Below are positions 23,246 through 32,744 of a DNA stretch of 47,381 nt, one piece after another (the stretch's first letter is position 1; every line of letters begins with the position of its first letter). The stretch lies in the NCBI GenBank assembly GCA_009784025.1, contig WQVK01000018.1:1-47381 (forward strand), written 5' to 3'. The position numbers and the translations under genes are program-made. The notes beneath the pieces are model-generated. The model was not told where the DNA came from. It was given only the letters and a program-made list of their open reading frames with translations, and made no database searches. The DNA comes from Defluviitaleaceae bacterium. Its GTDB lineage: Bacteria > Bacillota > Clostridia > Lachnospirales > WQUN01.

Positions 23246-24235
23246 ATGAAACCCAGCGGCCACGAGAAAGTTTTAGAAATCATCAAATCTACGAGGGACA
23301 TGCCCGAAGCCGAGGCTGTTTTGGCCCTAGTTGACTGTGCAAAGAAGGGCTTCCCGCTGGCGGCAGAAAAAGCTGTTAAAACCATGGCGGGGCTTGGGTA
23401 CAATTCTACTACTCCGGCCCTGGTGGGGCTGTATGAATGGTTGGACGCAGACCCTCGCAAGCGTGACAACGGCTGCGATGTGCGTATTTCTATAGCAGAG
23501 GCCTTTGTGGAAAATCCTTCGCCGCTGGCTGTGGGCATAATGCGTAAGGCTGTTTGCACCGTTCATGTGGTAAGGGTTGGGCTTGGGCCAGAAGATGTGG
23601 CTATCCCGCTGCGGGCTGCGGCTGTTTTGGCGCTGGCCGCCGTTGACCCAGATTGCCTGTACCAACTTGCCATGCTGCTTTTCGATAAAGCCCCAGACGT
23701 ACCCACTTCAGACCCAGCCTATGCCAAAGCCGCCGTGCGCAAGGCTGCAGCCAAGGCGCTGTCTGTACTGGGTGACCCTGGCGGCCTGCCATTGCTGGCG
23801 GTAAAGTTAAATTTCCCAGCTGGCGAAGTGCCAGATGTGCTGGCAGAATGCCTAGAGGCCTTCATTTTCATGCGCCCGGCATATCTTATGGAGGTAGTGC
23901 AGCCCTACTTGGAAGGCGATGACGACTTCCTTTGTGCAATAACCGCCCTATCCCTAGCAGAAACCTTTGGCCCCAAGATGCTGCCCCTGCTGCAAAGCAC
24001 CCTAGACCGTGTACAAAGCGAAGCAAAAGAAGCCATAACCGTGGCCATCTCCGCCACCAGATGCGACGCCGCCCGCCAGCTACTGCTAGAGCTGCTAGAA
24101 TCAAACAACCCCTTCCTACGCCGCGGCGCAGTAAAGGGGCTAAAAACATATTTAGATGATGAAATCATGGCCAGGTTGGATAAAATCCAGGCGACAGACC
24201 CGGATAAATATATAAGGCTAGAGGCAGAGTATTAA
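23246..24235 (+). CDS. HEAT-repeat protein
   Basis: A 329-residue, all-helical cytoplasmic protein made of HEAT/PBS-lyase-like repeats. Repeated helix pairs can be followed as RAAAVLALAAVDPDCLYQLAMLL, AVRKAAAKALSVLGDPGGLPLL, and ITALSLAETFGPKMLPLLQ, ending in LLLELLESNNPFLRRGAVKGL. Such proteins are scaffolds or lyase-like chaperones; no catalytic residue is evident and no partner is suggested by neighbours. A strong AAAGGAGG ribosome site precedes ATG 23246. It appears to be monocistronic, with its own terminator. Confidence 0.8.
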   Translation: MKPSGHEKVLEIIKSTRDMPEAEAVLALVDCAKKGFPLAAEKAVKTMAGLGYNSTTPALVGLYEWLDADPRKRDNGCDVRISIAEAFVENPSPLAVGIMRKAVCTVHVVRVGLGPEDVAIPLRAAAVLALAAVDPDCLYQLAMLLFDKAPDVPTSDPAYAKAAVRKAAAKALSVLGDPGGLPLLAVKLNFPAGEVPDVLAECLEAFIFMRPAYLMEVVQPYLEGDDDFLCAITALSLAETFGPKMLPLLQSTLDRVQSEAKEAITVAISATRCDAARQLLLELLESNNPFLRRGAVKGLKTYLDDEIMARLDKIQATDPDKYIRLEAEY

Positions 24236-24242
24236 GATAACA

Positions 24243-24282
24243 AAACCGCCAGAGGCTATCGTCAAAGCCTCTGGCGGTTTTA
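24243..24282. terminator. Terminator between convergent genes
   Basis: AAACCGCCAGAGGC ... GCCTCTGGCGGTTTTATT lies between the HEAT gene (plus) and the MFS gene (minus). It could stop both. Confidence 0.8.
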
Positions 24283-25455
24283 TTATTTCCTAACAGCCCG
24301 CTCTAACAACTCATTACATACAAACACCAGCCCTACAAACGCGATGCCAATAGGAAACAGCAATTCCAATGTAATATGCTCCAGCACAAGGCTGGTGGCA
24401 AAAAACAGCACCGCAATCCCCGCCCCAAAGGCCGCAAGCTCGTAACCTACAAGTTTGTTTATCACCGCTGGCCTAAAACGGTTAGAAGTATCGCTAACCA
24501 GCGTGGGTAACAATGGCGCAAGCCCAAAGCCTGTAAGAGCCATGCCCGCCACATTGCTGGTGAAATGCAGCGTTAGTATCCCGGCCACGGCAATACCGCA
24601 GCCTATTCTCACAATTGGCACTTCCCGCAGCCATTTTGCAGTCCAACCAAAAAACATCCGCCCGCCAGTCATAAAAGCGTAATACACTGCCGAAAATATT
24701 CCCACATTAACCGCCAGCCCCTGGGCCGCAAAGCGCTCGGTTATCACCATTCCCGTAAAAAACACCAAGGTATAATCCGTGCCCCCAAGGAAGAAAAACG
24801 TAGCAATTTCCACAGCCTGGTGCCATTTCTTTTCCAAAAAACGCTCCCGCTTCACTTCTTGTGTAGCCTCGGCTTTTGCGCCTTCAGTCTCGTCTATCCA
24901 AATTTTCTTGTACATGCTAACCAGCAAAATAATGGCCACCACGCCCAAGATACCTGTAATCACAAAATACCCCGCGCGCCAGCTAAGCACCCCAATAAGC
25001 TGCGCCATTATAATAGGGCTAAGGGTCGCGCCGCCGCCCCAAAAACAATGCATCCAGTTGTTATGCCGGGCGGTAAAATGCTTGGCCATATAAGAGTTCA
25101 TGCTAGATGCCATCAGCCCCGTACCAAAGCCATACAGCGCAATAGAAAGCAGCACCATAACAAAATTTGGCGAAAGCGCCAGCCAAACAAACCCAGCCCC
25201 CATCAGCAAAAGCCCAAGCAAATAAACCGTCTGCAATTTAATATACCTATTCAGCCGCGAAAGCAAAACCCCCGCAAGCGTGTACGTAACCGAATACCCC
25301 ACCAAAATATACCCAGAATGGGCCAGCCCCAAATCCATCTCCCCAAAGATAGGAATCCAAGACACTGTAAAAGCCCCATCCGGAAAGCCCACCACAAAAT
25401 AACTAAGCAAAATTACCGCCAAAAGCAAAGACATATTACGTTTTTTATTGACCAT
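24283..25455 (-). CDS. Major facilitator superfamily transporter (FucP-like group)
   Basis: A 390-residue permease with about 12 hydrophobic helices. LSRLNRYIKLQTVYLLGLLLM lies in the loop 2-3 region, and the segment NNWMHCFWGGGATLSPII resembles the NxxHxxxGxGA motif of FucP-like sugar permeases. The cytoplasmic middle loop (YKKIWIDETEGAKAEATQEVKRERFLEKKWHQ) is as expected. It precedes araD and the isomerase-like gene on the same strand but is separated from them by 390 bp of repeats, so co-transcription is doubtful. A sugar substrate is inferred from context. ATG 25455 follows AAGGAGAA. Confidence 0.82.
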   Translation of the reverse strand: MVNKKRNMSLLLAVILLSYFVVGFPDGAFTVSWIPIFGEMDLGLAHSGYILVGYSVTYTLAGVLLSRLNRYIKLQTVYLLGLLLMGAGFVWLALSPNFVMVLLSIALYGFGTGLMASSMNSYMAKHFTARHNNWMHCFWGGGATLSPIIMAQLIGVLSWRAGYFVITGILGVVAIILLVSMYKKIWIDETEGAKAEATQEVKRERFLEKKWHQAVEIATFFFLGGTDYTLVFFTGMVITERFAAQGLAVNVGIFSAVYYAFMTGGRMFFGWTAKWLREVPIVRIGCGIAVAGILTLHFTSNVAGMALTGFGLAPLLPTLVSDTSNRFRPAVINKLVGYELAAFGAGIAVLFFATSLVLEHITLELLFPIGIAFVGLVFVCNELLERAVRK

Positions 25456-25653
25456 GATTATTCTCCTTGTATTTTAAACCGAGAGGCTTTGCCCCGCACC
25501 CCCTTCTTTTTTTGGAAAAAAAGAAGCAAAAAAACTTGTCATCTAGGATTATAACTTGTCATCACTAAAAAAAGAAGGATTTTATGGTGTTTTGTAATTG
25601 GGTTGCTTCATATGTAACATGTTATATTTTGGGTAATAATATTAACATGCATA

Positions 25654-25694
25654 TTTTTTTCAGTTGGTCGGAAAATCCGACCAACTGAAAAAAA
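25654..25694. repeat. CAGTTGGTCGGA palindrome, copy 2
   Basis: The arms extend to 19 bp here (TTTTTTTCAGTTGGTCGGA and its complement) around an AAA loop. The T/A extensions make it terminator-like in both directions. Confidence 0.85.
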
Positions 25695-25704
25695 CTGCCA
25701 CGGG

Positions 25705-25820
25705 TATAGTGAAATAATTCGAAATCGGTCTCGCCTGTCGCGGCAAAAACACCTAAAACGCCTTATCTCGGCGTTTCAGTTGCCGCTCGGGCAAGACCGT
25801 TTCTCATTTATTTCACTATA
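25705..25820. mobile_element. 116-bp GGTCTCG hairpin element (MITE-like), second full copy
   Basis: Same ends (TATAGTGAAATAA / TTATTTCACTATA), same length and nearly the same interior as 10505-10620, including CGCCTGTCGCGGCAAAAAC. It sits just downstream of araD, next to the palindrome at 25654. The gap 25456-25845 has no gene. Confidence 0.65.
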
Positions 25821-25845
25821 TGCGACAGCTTTTTTATCCGCAGCC

Positions 25846-26532
25846 TCACTGCCCATAAGTAGCAGTTGGCCCATGTTTTCTATAATAATGCCTATCCAGC
25901 AGGCTTTGCGGCACGGCTGGGATATCCGGCGTAAGCTGAATCGTGTGGTATGCCATATGCGCAACTTCTTCCAGCACAACGGCGTTTTCCACGGCATTCA
26001 TTGGGCTTGTACCCCAGGCAAACGGCCCATGGTTTTTCACCAGTACGCCCGGCACGGCCAGTGGGTCTATATTCCCAAAGGTTTCGGCAATTACATTGCC
26101 TGTCTCTAGCTCGTACTCGCCGCCAATTTCCGTGCTTGTAAGCGCCCTGGTGCATGGCACCTGCCCATGGAAATAATCAGCATGTGTAGTACCCAGGGCA
26201 GGGATAGCCCGCCCTGCCTGGGAAAATATAGTGGCCCATTTAGAATGAGTATGCACAATCCCGCTAATATTAGGGAAAGCCTCGTAAAGCCGCAAATGCG
26301 TGGCAGTATCGCTAGAAGGCCGCCCATCACCCTCCACAACCTTGCCGCTAAAATCCACCACAATCATATTCTCTGGCTCTAAATCCTTATAAGGCACGCC
26401 ACTAGGCTTAATCACCATAACCCGGCGGTCCCTATCTATACCACTAACGTTACCCCAAGTAAAGGTAACAAGCCCATAACCAGGCAGCTTCTTATTAGCC
26501 GCACAAACGAGCTTTTTTAATTGCTTTAGCAT
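25846..26532 (-). CDS. araD: L-ribulose-5-phosphate 4-epimerase
   Basis: A 228-residue class II aldolase-fold enzyme that interconverts L-ribulose 5-phosphate and D-xylulose 5-phosphate. Motifs: [22 protein letters not shown], the phosphate site [16 protein letters not shown], zinc-binding HTHSKW, the AraD-type stretch [18 protein letters not shown] and [12 protein letters not shown]. The AraD-type THADYF segment argues against L-fuculose-1-phosphate aldolase. ATG 26532 follows GGAGGTTC. An isomerase-like gene lies upstream on the same strand (gap 107 nt), so the pair fits an L-arabinose pathway. No ribulokinase gene is in the window. Confidence 0.9.
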   Translation of the reverse strand: MLKQLKKLVCAANKKLPGYGLVTFTWGNVSGIDRDRRVMVIKPSGVPYKDLEPENMIVVDFSGKVVEGDGRPSSDTATHLRLYEAFPNISGIVHTHSKWATIFSQAGRAIPALGTTHADYFHGQVPCTRALTSTEIGGEYELETGNVIAETFGNIDPLAVPGVLVKNHGPFAWGTSPMNAVENAVVLEEVAHMAYHTIQLTPDIPAVPQSLLDRHYYRKHGPTATYGQ

Positions 26533-26639
26533 GTTGAACCTCCAAAACTTAAAACCGTCAGGGCTTCGCTCCGCCCCCCTCCTTTTTGAAAAAAGAAGAG
26601 GGGGGGACGGCGAAGCCTCTGACGGTCTTGTCTTAAAAT

Positions 26640-28121
26640 CTACGCAAATGGATTTTCACCACAGTATAGGTTGCCTGCTGGTTGGTTGTAGGCTACGTCG
26701 CATACGCCCAGCATTTTCATGGCGGCGAACAGGGTTTTGCCTACATGACCGTAACCTAGGCCAGCGTGGTGTGGGTAGCGCTTTGCAATAAGAACATGGC
26801 GGTAGAAGCGAGCCATTTCGTTTACGCCAATTACGCCAATAGAGCCGAAGGATTTGGGGTCCATGTTAATTGTTTCGCCTTGGGCAATGTAGCTGCGTAG
26901 TTCGCAGTCGGCTGTGGATTGTAGGCGGAACAGGGTAACATCTCCGCTTTTTAGGCGGCCTTCTAGGGTGCCGCGTGTGATGTCTGGGTCGCTGCCTGGC
27001 TCAAGCAGCCGCTTCATTATAAGCTGGAATTTCATTTCTGCGCCTTCCATATGGCATATTGGTGTGTTGCCGCAGTGGAAGCCCATGAAGAGATCGGTTG
27101 GCTTGTAGTTTTTCAGGGTAGCCTTGTTTGCATCGTACATGTCTTGAGGCACGGTGTTGTTGATATCCAGCAAAGTTGGCGGAAGGTCTGTTGCACAGGT
27201 TAGGATGTATTCTGTTAACGCGCCGTAGATATCTGTTTCGCAGGCTACGGGGATACCGCGGCCTGTAAGGCGGCTGTTAACGTAGCATGGCACGAAACCA
27301 AATTGGGTTTGGAAAGCTGGCCAGCATTTATTAGCAAATGCAACATATTCACTTGCGCCTGCATTTTGCTCTGCCCAGTCTAGTAGCGTAACTTCAAATT
27401 GTGCAAGTTTTCTTAGAATGCCTGGATGCTTGTTGCCTGTACCCAGCTCTTCTGCCATGCAATTGATAACGCCTTCAATGCGCTTATCGTCTGCATGGGC
27501 GTTAAAGCTTGCATAAAGGTCAAGCTCAGAGTTTTCTTGAATTTCCACACCAAGGTCGAATAATGGCTTAATGGGGGCATTACAAGCAAGGAAATCGAAA
27601 GGCCTAGGCCCAAAACCAAAGATTTTAAGCTTCCTCACGCCAATAACGATTTTAGCAATTGGCATAAATTCTGCTATCATTGCGGCAATTTCGCTAGGAG
27701 TACCCACTGGATACTCTGGCATATAAGCACGCACACCACGCAGGCCAAGGTTGTAAGACGCATTAAGCATTCCGCAATAAGCGTCGCCGCGGCCGTTCAT
27801 AAGGTTAGCTTCTGTTTCTTCTGCTGCACCAACAAACATAACAGGCCCGCCAAATTTCCGTGCAAGCATGGTTTCTGGGCCTTCTGGGCCAAAGTTGCCT
27901 AGGTAAACGGTAAGGGCGTTACAGCCTTTGCTTCTTAATGCATCTAGGGCTGCCAGCACATCTTTTTCGTTTTCCACAGTTGTGGTAATTTCTGTAAGTT
28001 TAACGCCTGCTTTTTCTGCAGCGGCAACCACGGCAGCACGACGGCTTGCAGAAAGCTCTACGGGGAAGCAATCGCGGCTTACAGCCACAATACCCATATT
28101 TACTTTTGGTAAATTTCTCAT
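26640..28121 (-). CDS. L-fucose/L-arabinose isomerase family protein
   Basis: A 493-residue cytoplasmic sugar isomerase of the FucI/AraA-like superfamily. Visible landmarks: [20 protein letters not shown], the [15 protein letters not shown] stretch, [29 protein letters not shown] (a metal-site Glu/Asp region), [14 protein letters not shown] (a His-containing metal-site region) and [30 protein letters not shown] near the end. The substrate cannot be fixed from sequence. With AraD next to it, L-arabinose to L-ribulose is the most economical assignment; L-fucose or D-arabinose are alternatives. ATG 28121 follows AAGGAGCAAC. Upstream, 28122-28365 has repeated CGCGTG words that may be operator half-sites, and no gene. 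Confidence 0.8.
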   Translation of the reverse strand: MRNLPKVNMGIVAVSRDCFPVELSASRRAAVVAAAEKAGVKLTEITTTVENEKDVLAALDALRSKGCNALTVYLGNFGPEGPETMLARKFGGPVMFVGAAEETEANLMNGRGDAYCGMLNASYNLGLRGVRAYMPEYPVGTPSEIAAMIAEFMPIAKIVIGVRKLKIFGFGPRPFDFLACNAPIKPLFDLGVEIQENSELDLYASFNAHADDKRIEGVINCMAEELGTGNKHPGILRKLAQFEVTLLDWAEQNAGASEYVAFANKCWPAFQTQFGFVPCYVNSRLTGRGIPVACETDIYGALTEYILTCATDLPPTLLDINNTVPQDMYDANKATLKNYKPTDLFMGFHCGNTPICHMEGAEMKFQLIMKRLLEPGSDPDITRGTLEGRLKSGDVTLFRLQSTADCELRSYIAQGETINMDPKSFGSIGVIGVNEMARFYRHVLIAKRYPHHAGLGYGHVGKTLFAAMKMLGVCDVAYNQPAGNLYCGENPFA

Positions 28122-28365
28122 TTTAGTTGCTCCTTCTTTTTATTTTTTTGAAGAAATCGTATGGGATGTTCTTCATTGGAAATCACTAATTAACCAGCCA
28201 TTTACATATGCAACAACGCGTGAAACAAGCCAGCTATCGCGTGTTTCTTGCGCTTTGGCGCAGCTCACGGGGAGAGGCAATGTTGCAAGGACATACTCCT
28301 AGGCTTCCTTCATATTTTATAATCACCCCCTAATACAGTCAAGAGCAAGGGCAAAACTATTTTAG

Positions 28366-28394
28366 TTGACATTATCTTAGATATGATGTATCAT
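28366..28394 (+). promoter_or_regulatory. Sigma-A promoter of secG
   Basis: TTGACA (28366-28371), a 17-nt spacer and TATCAT (28389-28394), about 40 nt upstream of the secG start. Confidence 0.7.
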
Positions 28395-28434
28395 CCTAAT
28401 GTTTTACAGCAAATAGGAAATTTGGAGGTATGCT

Positions 28435-28680
28435 ATGTCGCCGTTGTTTATCATCCTTTCAGTAGTGTTTATGCTAGGTTGCGTTGTATTGGTTGGTGCT
28501 ATACTTTTGCAAAAAAAGCGTAACGCAGGCGGCGTTGGCAGCATTGCCGGCATGGGCAATGTGGCCGACACATATTGGGATAAAAATAAACGCAACACAA
28601 CAGAAGGCAAGCTAGAAAGATGGACAGAAATTGGTGCAGTGCTACTGGCTATTCTGGCTGTCATACTTTGCCTGGTATAA
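28435..28680 (+). CDS. secG: Preprotein translocase subunit SecG
   Basis: An 81-residue membrane protein that supports SecYEG-dependent protein export. It has two hydrophobic helices (about 4-24 and 63-81) separated by a polar loop with the conserved QKKRNAGGVGSIAGMG region. Length and layout are typical. GGAGGT lies 5-6 nt before ATG 28435, and a clear sigma-A promoter lies upstream. A terminator at 28718 separates it from greA, although greA and lysS follow on the same strand. Confidence 0.92.
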   Translation: MSPLFIILSVVFMLGCVVLVGAILLQKKRNAGGVGSIAGMGNVADTYWDKNKRNTTEGKLERWTEIGAVLLAILAVILCLV

Positions 28681-28717
28681 GCGTAAGTAGTATTGTAAAG
28701 CATGTTTTGGTAGACAC

Positions 28718-28745
28718 AAGGCTGGCTTTTGCCAGCTTTTTTTTT
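28718..28745 (+). terminator. Terminator after secG
   Basis: AAGGCTGGC-TTTT-GCCAGC plus a nine-base T run. Confidence 0.85.
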
Positions 28746-28789
28746 GGTAAATAAGTCGATAAAAAATATCAATGGGAGGAGTGAGTTAA

Positions 28790-29272
28790 ATGTCTGACAA
28801 AAAAACAGTATTAACCCACGAAGGATTACTGCGGCTAGAAAACGAACTGCGCGACCTTAAAGTAGTGCGCCGTAAAGATGTAGCCGCAAAAATAAAAGAA
28901 GCAAGAGGCCAAGGCGACCTATCTGAAAATGCCGAATACGACGCCGCTAAAGAAGAACAGGCCGAAATAGAAGCCCGCATAGCCCTGCTAGAAAAAATGC
29001 TACGCAACGCAGAAGTTATAGACAACGAAGATATCGACGGCGAAACAGTAAACATAGGCAGCAAAGTAACAATACTGGACATCGAATACAATGAAAAAGT
29101 TGACTACCTGATAGTAGGCTCAACAGAAGCAGACCCCATGGGCGGCAAAATCTCCAACGAATCCCCTCTGGGCGTAGCCCTACTGCAACGCAAATGCGGC
29201 GACACCGTAACAGTAGATGCCCCAGACGGCCAAATAAAATACGAAATCCTAGAAATAGCAAAACCAGCGTAA
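28790..29272 (+). CDS. greA: Transcription elongation factor GreA
   Basis: A 160-residue factor that rescues backtracked RNA polymerase by stimulating transcript cleavage. The N-terminal coiled coil (about 1-75) carries [24 protein letters not shown] with the acidic tip (D/E pair). The C-terminal FKBP-like domain has GSKVTILD and [23 protein letters not shown]. Length is normal. GGGAGGAG precedes ATG 28790. greA followed by lysS is a common order in Bacillota. Confidence 0.96.
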   Translation: MSDKKTVLTHEGLLRLENELRDLKVVRRKDVAAKIKEARGQGDLSENAEYDAAKEEQAEIEARIALLEKMLRNAEVIDNEDIDGETVNIGSKVTILDIEYNEKVDYLIVGSTEADPMGGKISNESPLGVALLQRKCGDTVTVDAPDGQIKYEILEIAKPA

Positions 29273-29290
29273 GACATAGGTTAAAAAAGG

Positions 29291-29343
29291 AGGCGAAAAC
29301 TTTAACTTAAATCAACAAAAGTTAAAGCTTTCGCCATTTTTTT
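29291..29343 (+). terminator. Terminator after greA
   Basis: GGCGAAAACTTTAACTT ... AAGTTAAAGCTTTCGCC, then a T run. It belongs to the AAAGTTT hairpin family seen elsewhere in the gaps. Confidence 0.75.
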
Positions 29344-29357
29344 GCCAAAATTTAAAA

Positions 29358-29519
29358 TTAGACTCCTTTCGACATCACACCTTTTGATTTCGAAAAGTTA
29401 CATTTTTAATCTTTTGCTTCTTCTGAGGTAACCCGGAAGAAACCGGGCGGCACGAAGTGCCGGGTTCGCCAAGCGAACCTTATGAAATCACGTTTTTTGT
29501 GATTTCAGAAGAACTCTAT
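29358..29519. repeat. Intergenic hairpin repeat, interrupted copy
   Basis: It matches 6538-6652 on both sides (CTTTCGA..., TTTTGCTTCTTCTGA and AATCACGTTTTTTGTGATTTC) but has 59 extra bases between CTTCTGA and AATCACG. The extra bases are the nested element listed at 29427. The gap 29273-29657 has no gene. Confidence 0.65.
29427..29485. mobile_element. 59-bp nested hairpin element, copy A
   Basis: It starts GGTAACCCGGAAG and ends AAGCGAACCTTATGA. Internal stems are CCCGG / CCGGG, GGCAC / GTGCC and GGTTCGC / GCGAACC. The same element is at 40910-40968, and a shorter form at 29547-29594. The uninterrupted locus at 6538-6652 shows it inserted cleanly, perhaps with a TGA duplication. Confidence 0.65.
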
Positions 29520-29546
29520 CAAAGTTTTTTGCCAAGTTTTTTCAGA

Positions 29547-29594
29547 GGCAACCCAGAAGCAGGCCGTGCTGGGTTCGCAAAGCGAATCTTATGA
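29547..29594. mobile_element. Nested hairpin element, shorter copy B (48 bp)
   Basis: GGCAACCCAGAAGCAGG ... GGGTTCGCAAAGCGAATCTTATGA: same ends and 3' half as copy A but lacking part of the middle. It lies between a TTTTTTCAGA stretch and the mosaic leader repeat before lysS. Confidence 0.6.
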
Positions 29595-29657
29595 AGGCGA
29601 TTGAGATGTTGGAGGCAAAACCCCTGACGGTTTAAATTTTTAGAAGGAAGGTCACTA

Positions 29658-31145
29658 ATGAGCGAGAATATTATCAACCATAACGAAGAATACGAGCAGC
29701 AACGAATACGGCGTGAGAAGTTGGAGGCATTGCAGGCTACTGGCAAGGACCCCTTTCATCAGGTGAAGTATGATGTTACTGCCTATAGTAAGGATATTCA
29801 TGAGGGTTTTGATGGGCTGGAAGGGCAGAAGGTTGGGGTTGCCGGGCGCGTGATGACTAAGCGCGTGATGGGCAAGGCCTCTTTTATTGATGTGCAGGAT
29901 AAATTGGGGCGTATACAGGTATATGTACGCCGTGATGATATTGGCGAGGCGGAATATACCGAATTTAAGGCATATGATATTGGTGATATCGTTGGGGTAC
30001 AGGGGGAGGTTTTCCGCACACAGAAGGGCGAGGTTTCTGTAAAAGCAGACCATGTGACGCTACTGGCCAAAAGCCTGCATGTTCTGCCAGAAAAATGGCA
30101 TGGGCTGAAGGATACAGAGGCGCGCTACCGCCAACGTTATGTGGACTTGATTGTTAACCCGGATATTAAAGAAGTCTTTGTGAAGCGGACGGCTATTTTA
30201 AAGGCTATCCGTAGCTTTTTAGATGGGCGCGGTTTTTTGGAGGTGGACACCCCTGTGTTGCAGACTGTTTCTGCCGGTGCGGGCGGCACGGCACGGCCAT
30301 TTTTAACCCATCATAATACGCTAGACCTTGATATGTACCTAAGAATAGCCCTGGAGTTGCCGCTAAAAAGGTTGATTGTGGGCGGGTTGGACAGGGTTTA
30401 CGAGCTTGGCCGCTGCTTCCGCAATGAGGGTATGAGCACCAAGCATAACCCGGAATTTACCATGTTAGAGCTTTACCAAGCCTACACAGATTACCATGGC
30501 ATGATGGAGCTGACAGAATCCATGTTCCGCCAGGTTGCACTAGATGTGCTGGGCACAGCGGTTGTGCCGTGCGGCGAATACGAGATTGACTTGGCCAAGC
30601 CCTTTGCCAGAATCACCATGGTGGATGCCGTTAAGCAGTATTCCGGCGTGGATTTCAACGGGATTTCCACCCTGGAAGAAGCCAGGGCAGTGGCCAAGAA
30701 GCATAATGTGCATTTCGAGACTCACCACGGCAAGGGTAATATTTTGGAATCGTTCTTCGATGAATTTGTGGAAAAACATCTAATCCAGCCGACTTTCATA
30801 ACAGACCACCCCACAGATATCTCACCATTAACAAAGCGCAAACCAGACAACCCAGAATATACAGAGCGCTTCGAGCTATTTATAATGTCCCGTGAGATGT
30901 GCAACGCTTATTCCGAACTTAACGACCCAATAGACCAGCGCCAGCGCTTTGCCCACCAAGAGGCCCTGCGCGCCGCCGGCGAAGAAGAAGCCGCCATGAC
31001 AGACCATGACTTCATACAAGCGCTAGAATACGGAATGCCCCCAACAGGTGGCCTGGGCGTGGGTGTAGACAGGCTGTTTATGTTGCTAACCGACTCTGCG
31101 TCCATACGTGACGTGATATTCTTCCCCACCATGAAACCAGTGTAA
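29658..31145 (+). CDS. lysS: Lysyl-tRNA synthetase, class II
   Basis: A 495-residue cytoplasmic enzyme charging tRNA-Lys. The N-terminal OB-fold anticodon domain (about 55-160) has [21 protein letters not shown]. The class II core has motif 1 near [10 protein letters not shown], motif 2 [21 protein letters not shown] and motif 3 [18 protein letters not shown]. Length is normal. ATG 29658 follows GAAGGAAGG. No T-box consensus was seen in the leader, which is full of repeats. A long terminator follows. Confidence 0.96.
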   Translation: MSENIINHNEEYEQQRIRREKLEALQATGKDPFHQVKYDVTAYSKDIHEGFDGLEGQKVGVAGRVMTKRVMGKASFIDVQDKLGRIQVYVRRDDIGEAEYTEFKAYDIGDIVGVQGEVFRTQKGEVSVKADHVTLLAKSLHVLPEKWHGLKDTEARYRQRYVDLIVNPDIKEVFVKRTAILKAIRSFLDGRGFLEVDTPVLQTVSAGAGGTARPFLTHHNTLDLDMYLRIALELPLKRLIVGGLDRVYELGRCFRNEGMSTKHNPEFTMLELYQAYTDYHGMMELTESMFRQVALDVLGTAVVPCGEYEIDLAKPFARITMVDAVKQYSGVDFNGISTLEEARAVAKKHNVHFETHHGKGNILESFFDEFVEKHLIQPTFITDHPTDISPLTKRKPDNPEYTERFELFIMSREMCNAYSELNDPIDQRQRFAHQEALRAAGEEEAAMTDHDFIQALEYGMPPTGGLGVGVDRLFMLLTDSASIRDVIFFPTMKPV

Positions 31146-31154
31146 TGTGGAAAC

Positions 31155-31215
31155 AAAACCGCCAGGCCTTTACCCTAGCATCTTAAGATGCAGGGTGAAG
31201 CCCTGGCGGTTTTTG
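31155..31215 (+). terminator. Terminator after lysS
   Basis: AAAACCGCCAGG ... CCTGGCGGTTTTT with an inner hairpin CCCT...AGGG. The rest of the gap 31216-31594 holds a GGTACC palindrome (31371-31404), a weak AAAAACCC...GGGTTTTT hairpin (about 31436-31466) and a promoter, but no gene. Confidence 0.85.
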
Positions 31216-31370
31216 CTAGCATACGCGGGGCAAAATATGACAAATAAAACCACCGGCGGCGGCTCACTGTTGGATTCTTTCGGCAAGCGGATGGCATAAA
31301 GCTATTGCCCCCGCATAAGCAGATACCGCGCAAACAAGCTATACATATTTTCCGAAAAATGATATTTTTT

Positions 31371-31404
31371 CCGAAAATGGTACCATACGGTACCACATTT
31401 TCGG
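31371..31404. repeat. GGTACC repeat, palindromic copy
   Basis: CCGAAAATGGTACC-ATAC-GGTACCACATTTTCGG has 13-14-bp arms with one extra base. It is related to 23072-23122. Confidence 0.6.
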
Positions 31405-31533
31405 CAAAACGATGCTATTTTCAACCAAGAAAAACAAAAAAACCCCGAAAATTCTGGGTTTTTATTATATTCAAATCAAAAAACTTAACGGTTTACCCAA
31501 TTTTTTAAAACCTACAGTCGCTACAAGAAAATA

Positions 31534-31561
31534 TTGACAAACAAAATATATATACTATAAT
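31534..31561 (+). promoter_or_regulatory. Sigma-A promoter of the PadR operon
   Basis: TTGACA (31534-31539), a 16-nt spacer and TATAAT (31556-31561). The spacer and downstream DNA are runs of ATATAT (ATATATACTATAATATATTC), a plausible PadR operator allowing autorepression. Confidence 0.65.
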
Positions 31562-31594
31562 ATATTCATTTGATATATCCAGAAAGGAGACGCG

Positions 31595-32143
31595 ATGCTA
31601 GATTTCATAATAATGGGCATGGTTCTTGAAAAGGAGCTGACGGGTTACGATATAAAAAAAGAAGTAACCAACAGCATAGGCAACTTTTACAAAGCCAGCT
31701 ATGGCAGGCTATACCCCGCCCTAAACAGCCTAACAGACAAAGGTTACCTTAGCATGAACGAAAAAATGCAGGGCAAGCGGCAAAAAAAATATTACAAAAC
31801 CACCGCCCTGGGCCAGGAAGCATTTCTAGAATGGCTGGCTGCCCCGCTGGACCCAAACATGGGCGGGGAAGCACAGCTGGCGCGGATATTCTTTTATGGC
31901 GAACTACCGCAGGAAACCAGGGATAAACGCCTGCAAGAATACGAATTTTACGCAGGGCAGTATTTGCAGCAGCTGCAAAATATTGAAAAATCCGTCACGG
32001 TGGAGAATTTAAGCGATAAGGATTACTTTGGCATTTCTACGCTATATTACGGCCTGCAGCTGGCCCACAGCCAATTGCGCTGGTTCAAATGCATCCGGGA
32101 GAAAAAACCATTCACAGAATTTTTGCAAAAACATGATGGTTAA
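31595..32143 (+). CDS. PadR-family transcriptional regulator
   Basis: A 182-residue regulator. The winged helix (about 1-80) has the PadR pattern IMGMVLEKELTGYDIKKEVTNSIGNFYKASYGRLYPALNSL with KGYLSM as the wing. The C-terminal helices (Vir_act_alpha_C-like, about 90-175) dimerize. PadR proteins repress transport or detoxification genes in response to small molecules. AAAGGAG precedes ATG 31595. The next gene follows by 24 nt and may be its target. The ligand is unknown. Confidence 0.9.
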   Translation: MLDFIIMGMVLEKELTGYDIKKEVTNSIGNFYKASYGRLYPALNSLTDKGYLSMNEKMQGKRQKKYYKTTALGQEAFLEWLAAPLDPNMGGEAQLARIFFYGELPQETRDKRLQEYEFYAGQYLQQLQNIEKSVTVENLSDKDYFGISTLYYGLQLAHSQLRWFKCIREKKPFTEFLQKHDG

Positions 32144-32167
32144 CATATTTCAAAAAGGAGAGATTAT

Positions 32168-32722
32168 ATGTACAACGACAATGGCCAAAGGCCAACGCAA
32201 GGCGCGCAACCCATACATTCTGTGCGCAGCACAAGGCAAATGATAGGTAAAGTTAACAGCATAGTAGGCTGGGCGCTGTTTGGGGCGGGGGCGATTGTTT
32301 TCGCGCTGGGGTTATTCTTCGATAACCGCGCCGCCGTTATTTCCCTGCTAATAACCGGCGGTTCGCTGGCTTTTTCTGGGCTGGTGAATGTATTTATTGG
32401 CATGGGCTTCCGCAGTTCTGCCCGCAGGGAGCAAGAAAAACTCGCCCGCCTAAAGGCCGAAGGCCAAGCCTTCCCGGCAGAAATCTCGCGCGTGCACCAG
32501 CATATGGGCGTGCATATTGGCCACAAAGTTTCTGCATATATTGAATGCACCTACAAGAACCAAGACGGCGCAATTTGCCTGGTTAAAAGCTCGTCTTTCC
32601 TGCATTCCCCCAGCGATAGCTATAGCGCATGGGTGTATGTAAACCCATTCGACCCTAGGGATTATGCAGTGGAAGTGGCAATACAAGCCCCAGAAACCCA
32701 GGCAGTACACGATTATCGCTAG
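32168..32722 (+). CDS. Two-helix membrane protein of unknown function
   Basis: A 184-residue protein I do not recognise. A polar N-terminus of about 30 residues is followed by two hydrophobic helices (about 36-55 and 60-82), then a C-terminal domain of about 100 residues with a beta-rich pattern (FPAEISRVHQHMGVHIGHKVSAYIECTYKN, SAWVYVNPFDPRDYAVEV). The layout recalls DUF3592-like proteins but I cannot confirm membership. It has a good AAAGGAGAG ribosome site and sits 24 nt after the PadR gene, so it may be its regulated partner. Confidence 0.65.
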   Translation: MYNDNGQRPTQGAQPIHSVRSTRQMIGKVNSIVGWALFGAGAIVFALGLFFDNRAAVISLLITGGSLAFSGLVNVFIGMGFRSSARREQEKLARLKAEGQAFPAEISRVHQHMGVHIGHKVSAYIECTYKNQDGAICLVKSSSFLHSPSDSYSAWVYVNPFDPRDYAVEVAIQAPETQAVHDYR

Positions 32723-32744
32723 AAGATAAGAGCATCTTACAAAT

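Noticed and set aside
29273-29657. T-box leader before lysS
   Set aside because: The conserved T-box sequence (AGGGTGG...) is absent and the gap is accounted for by repeats.
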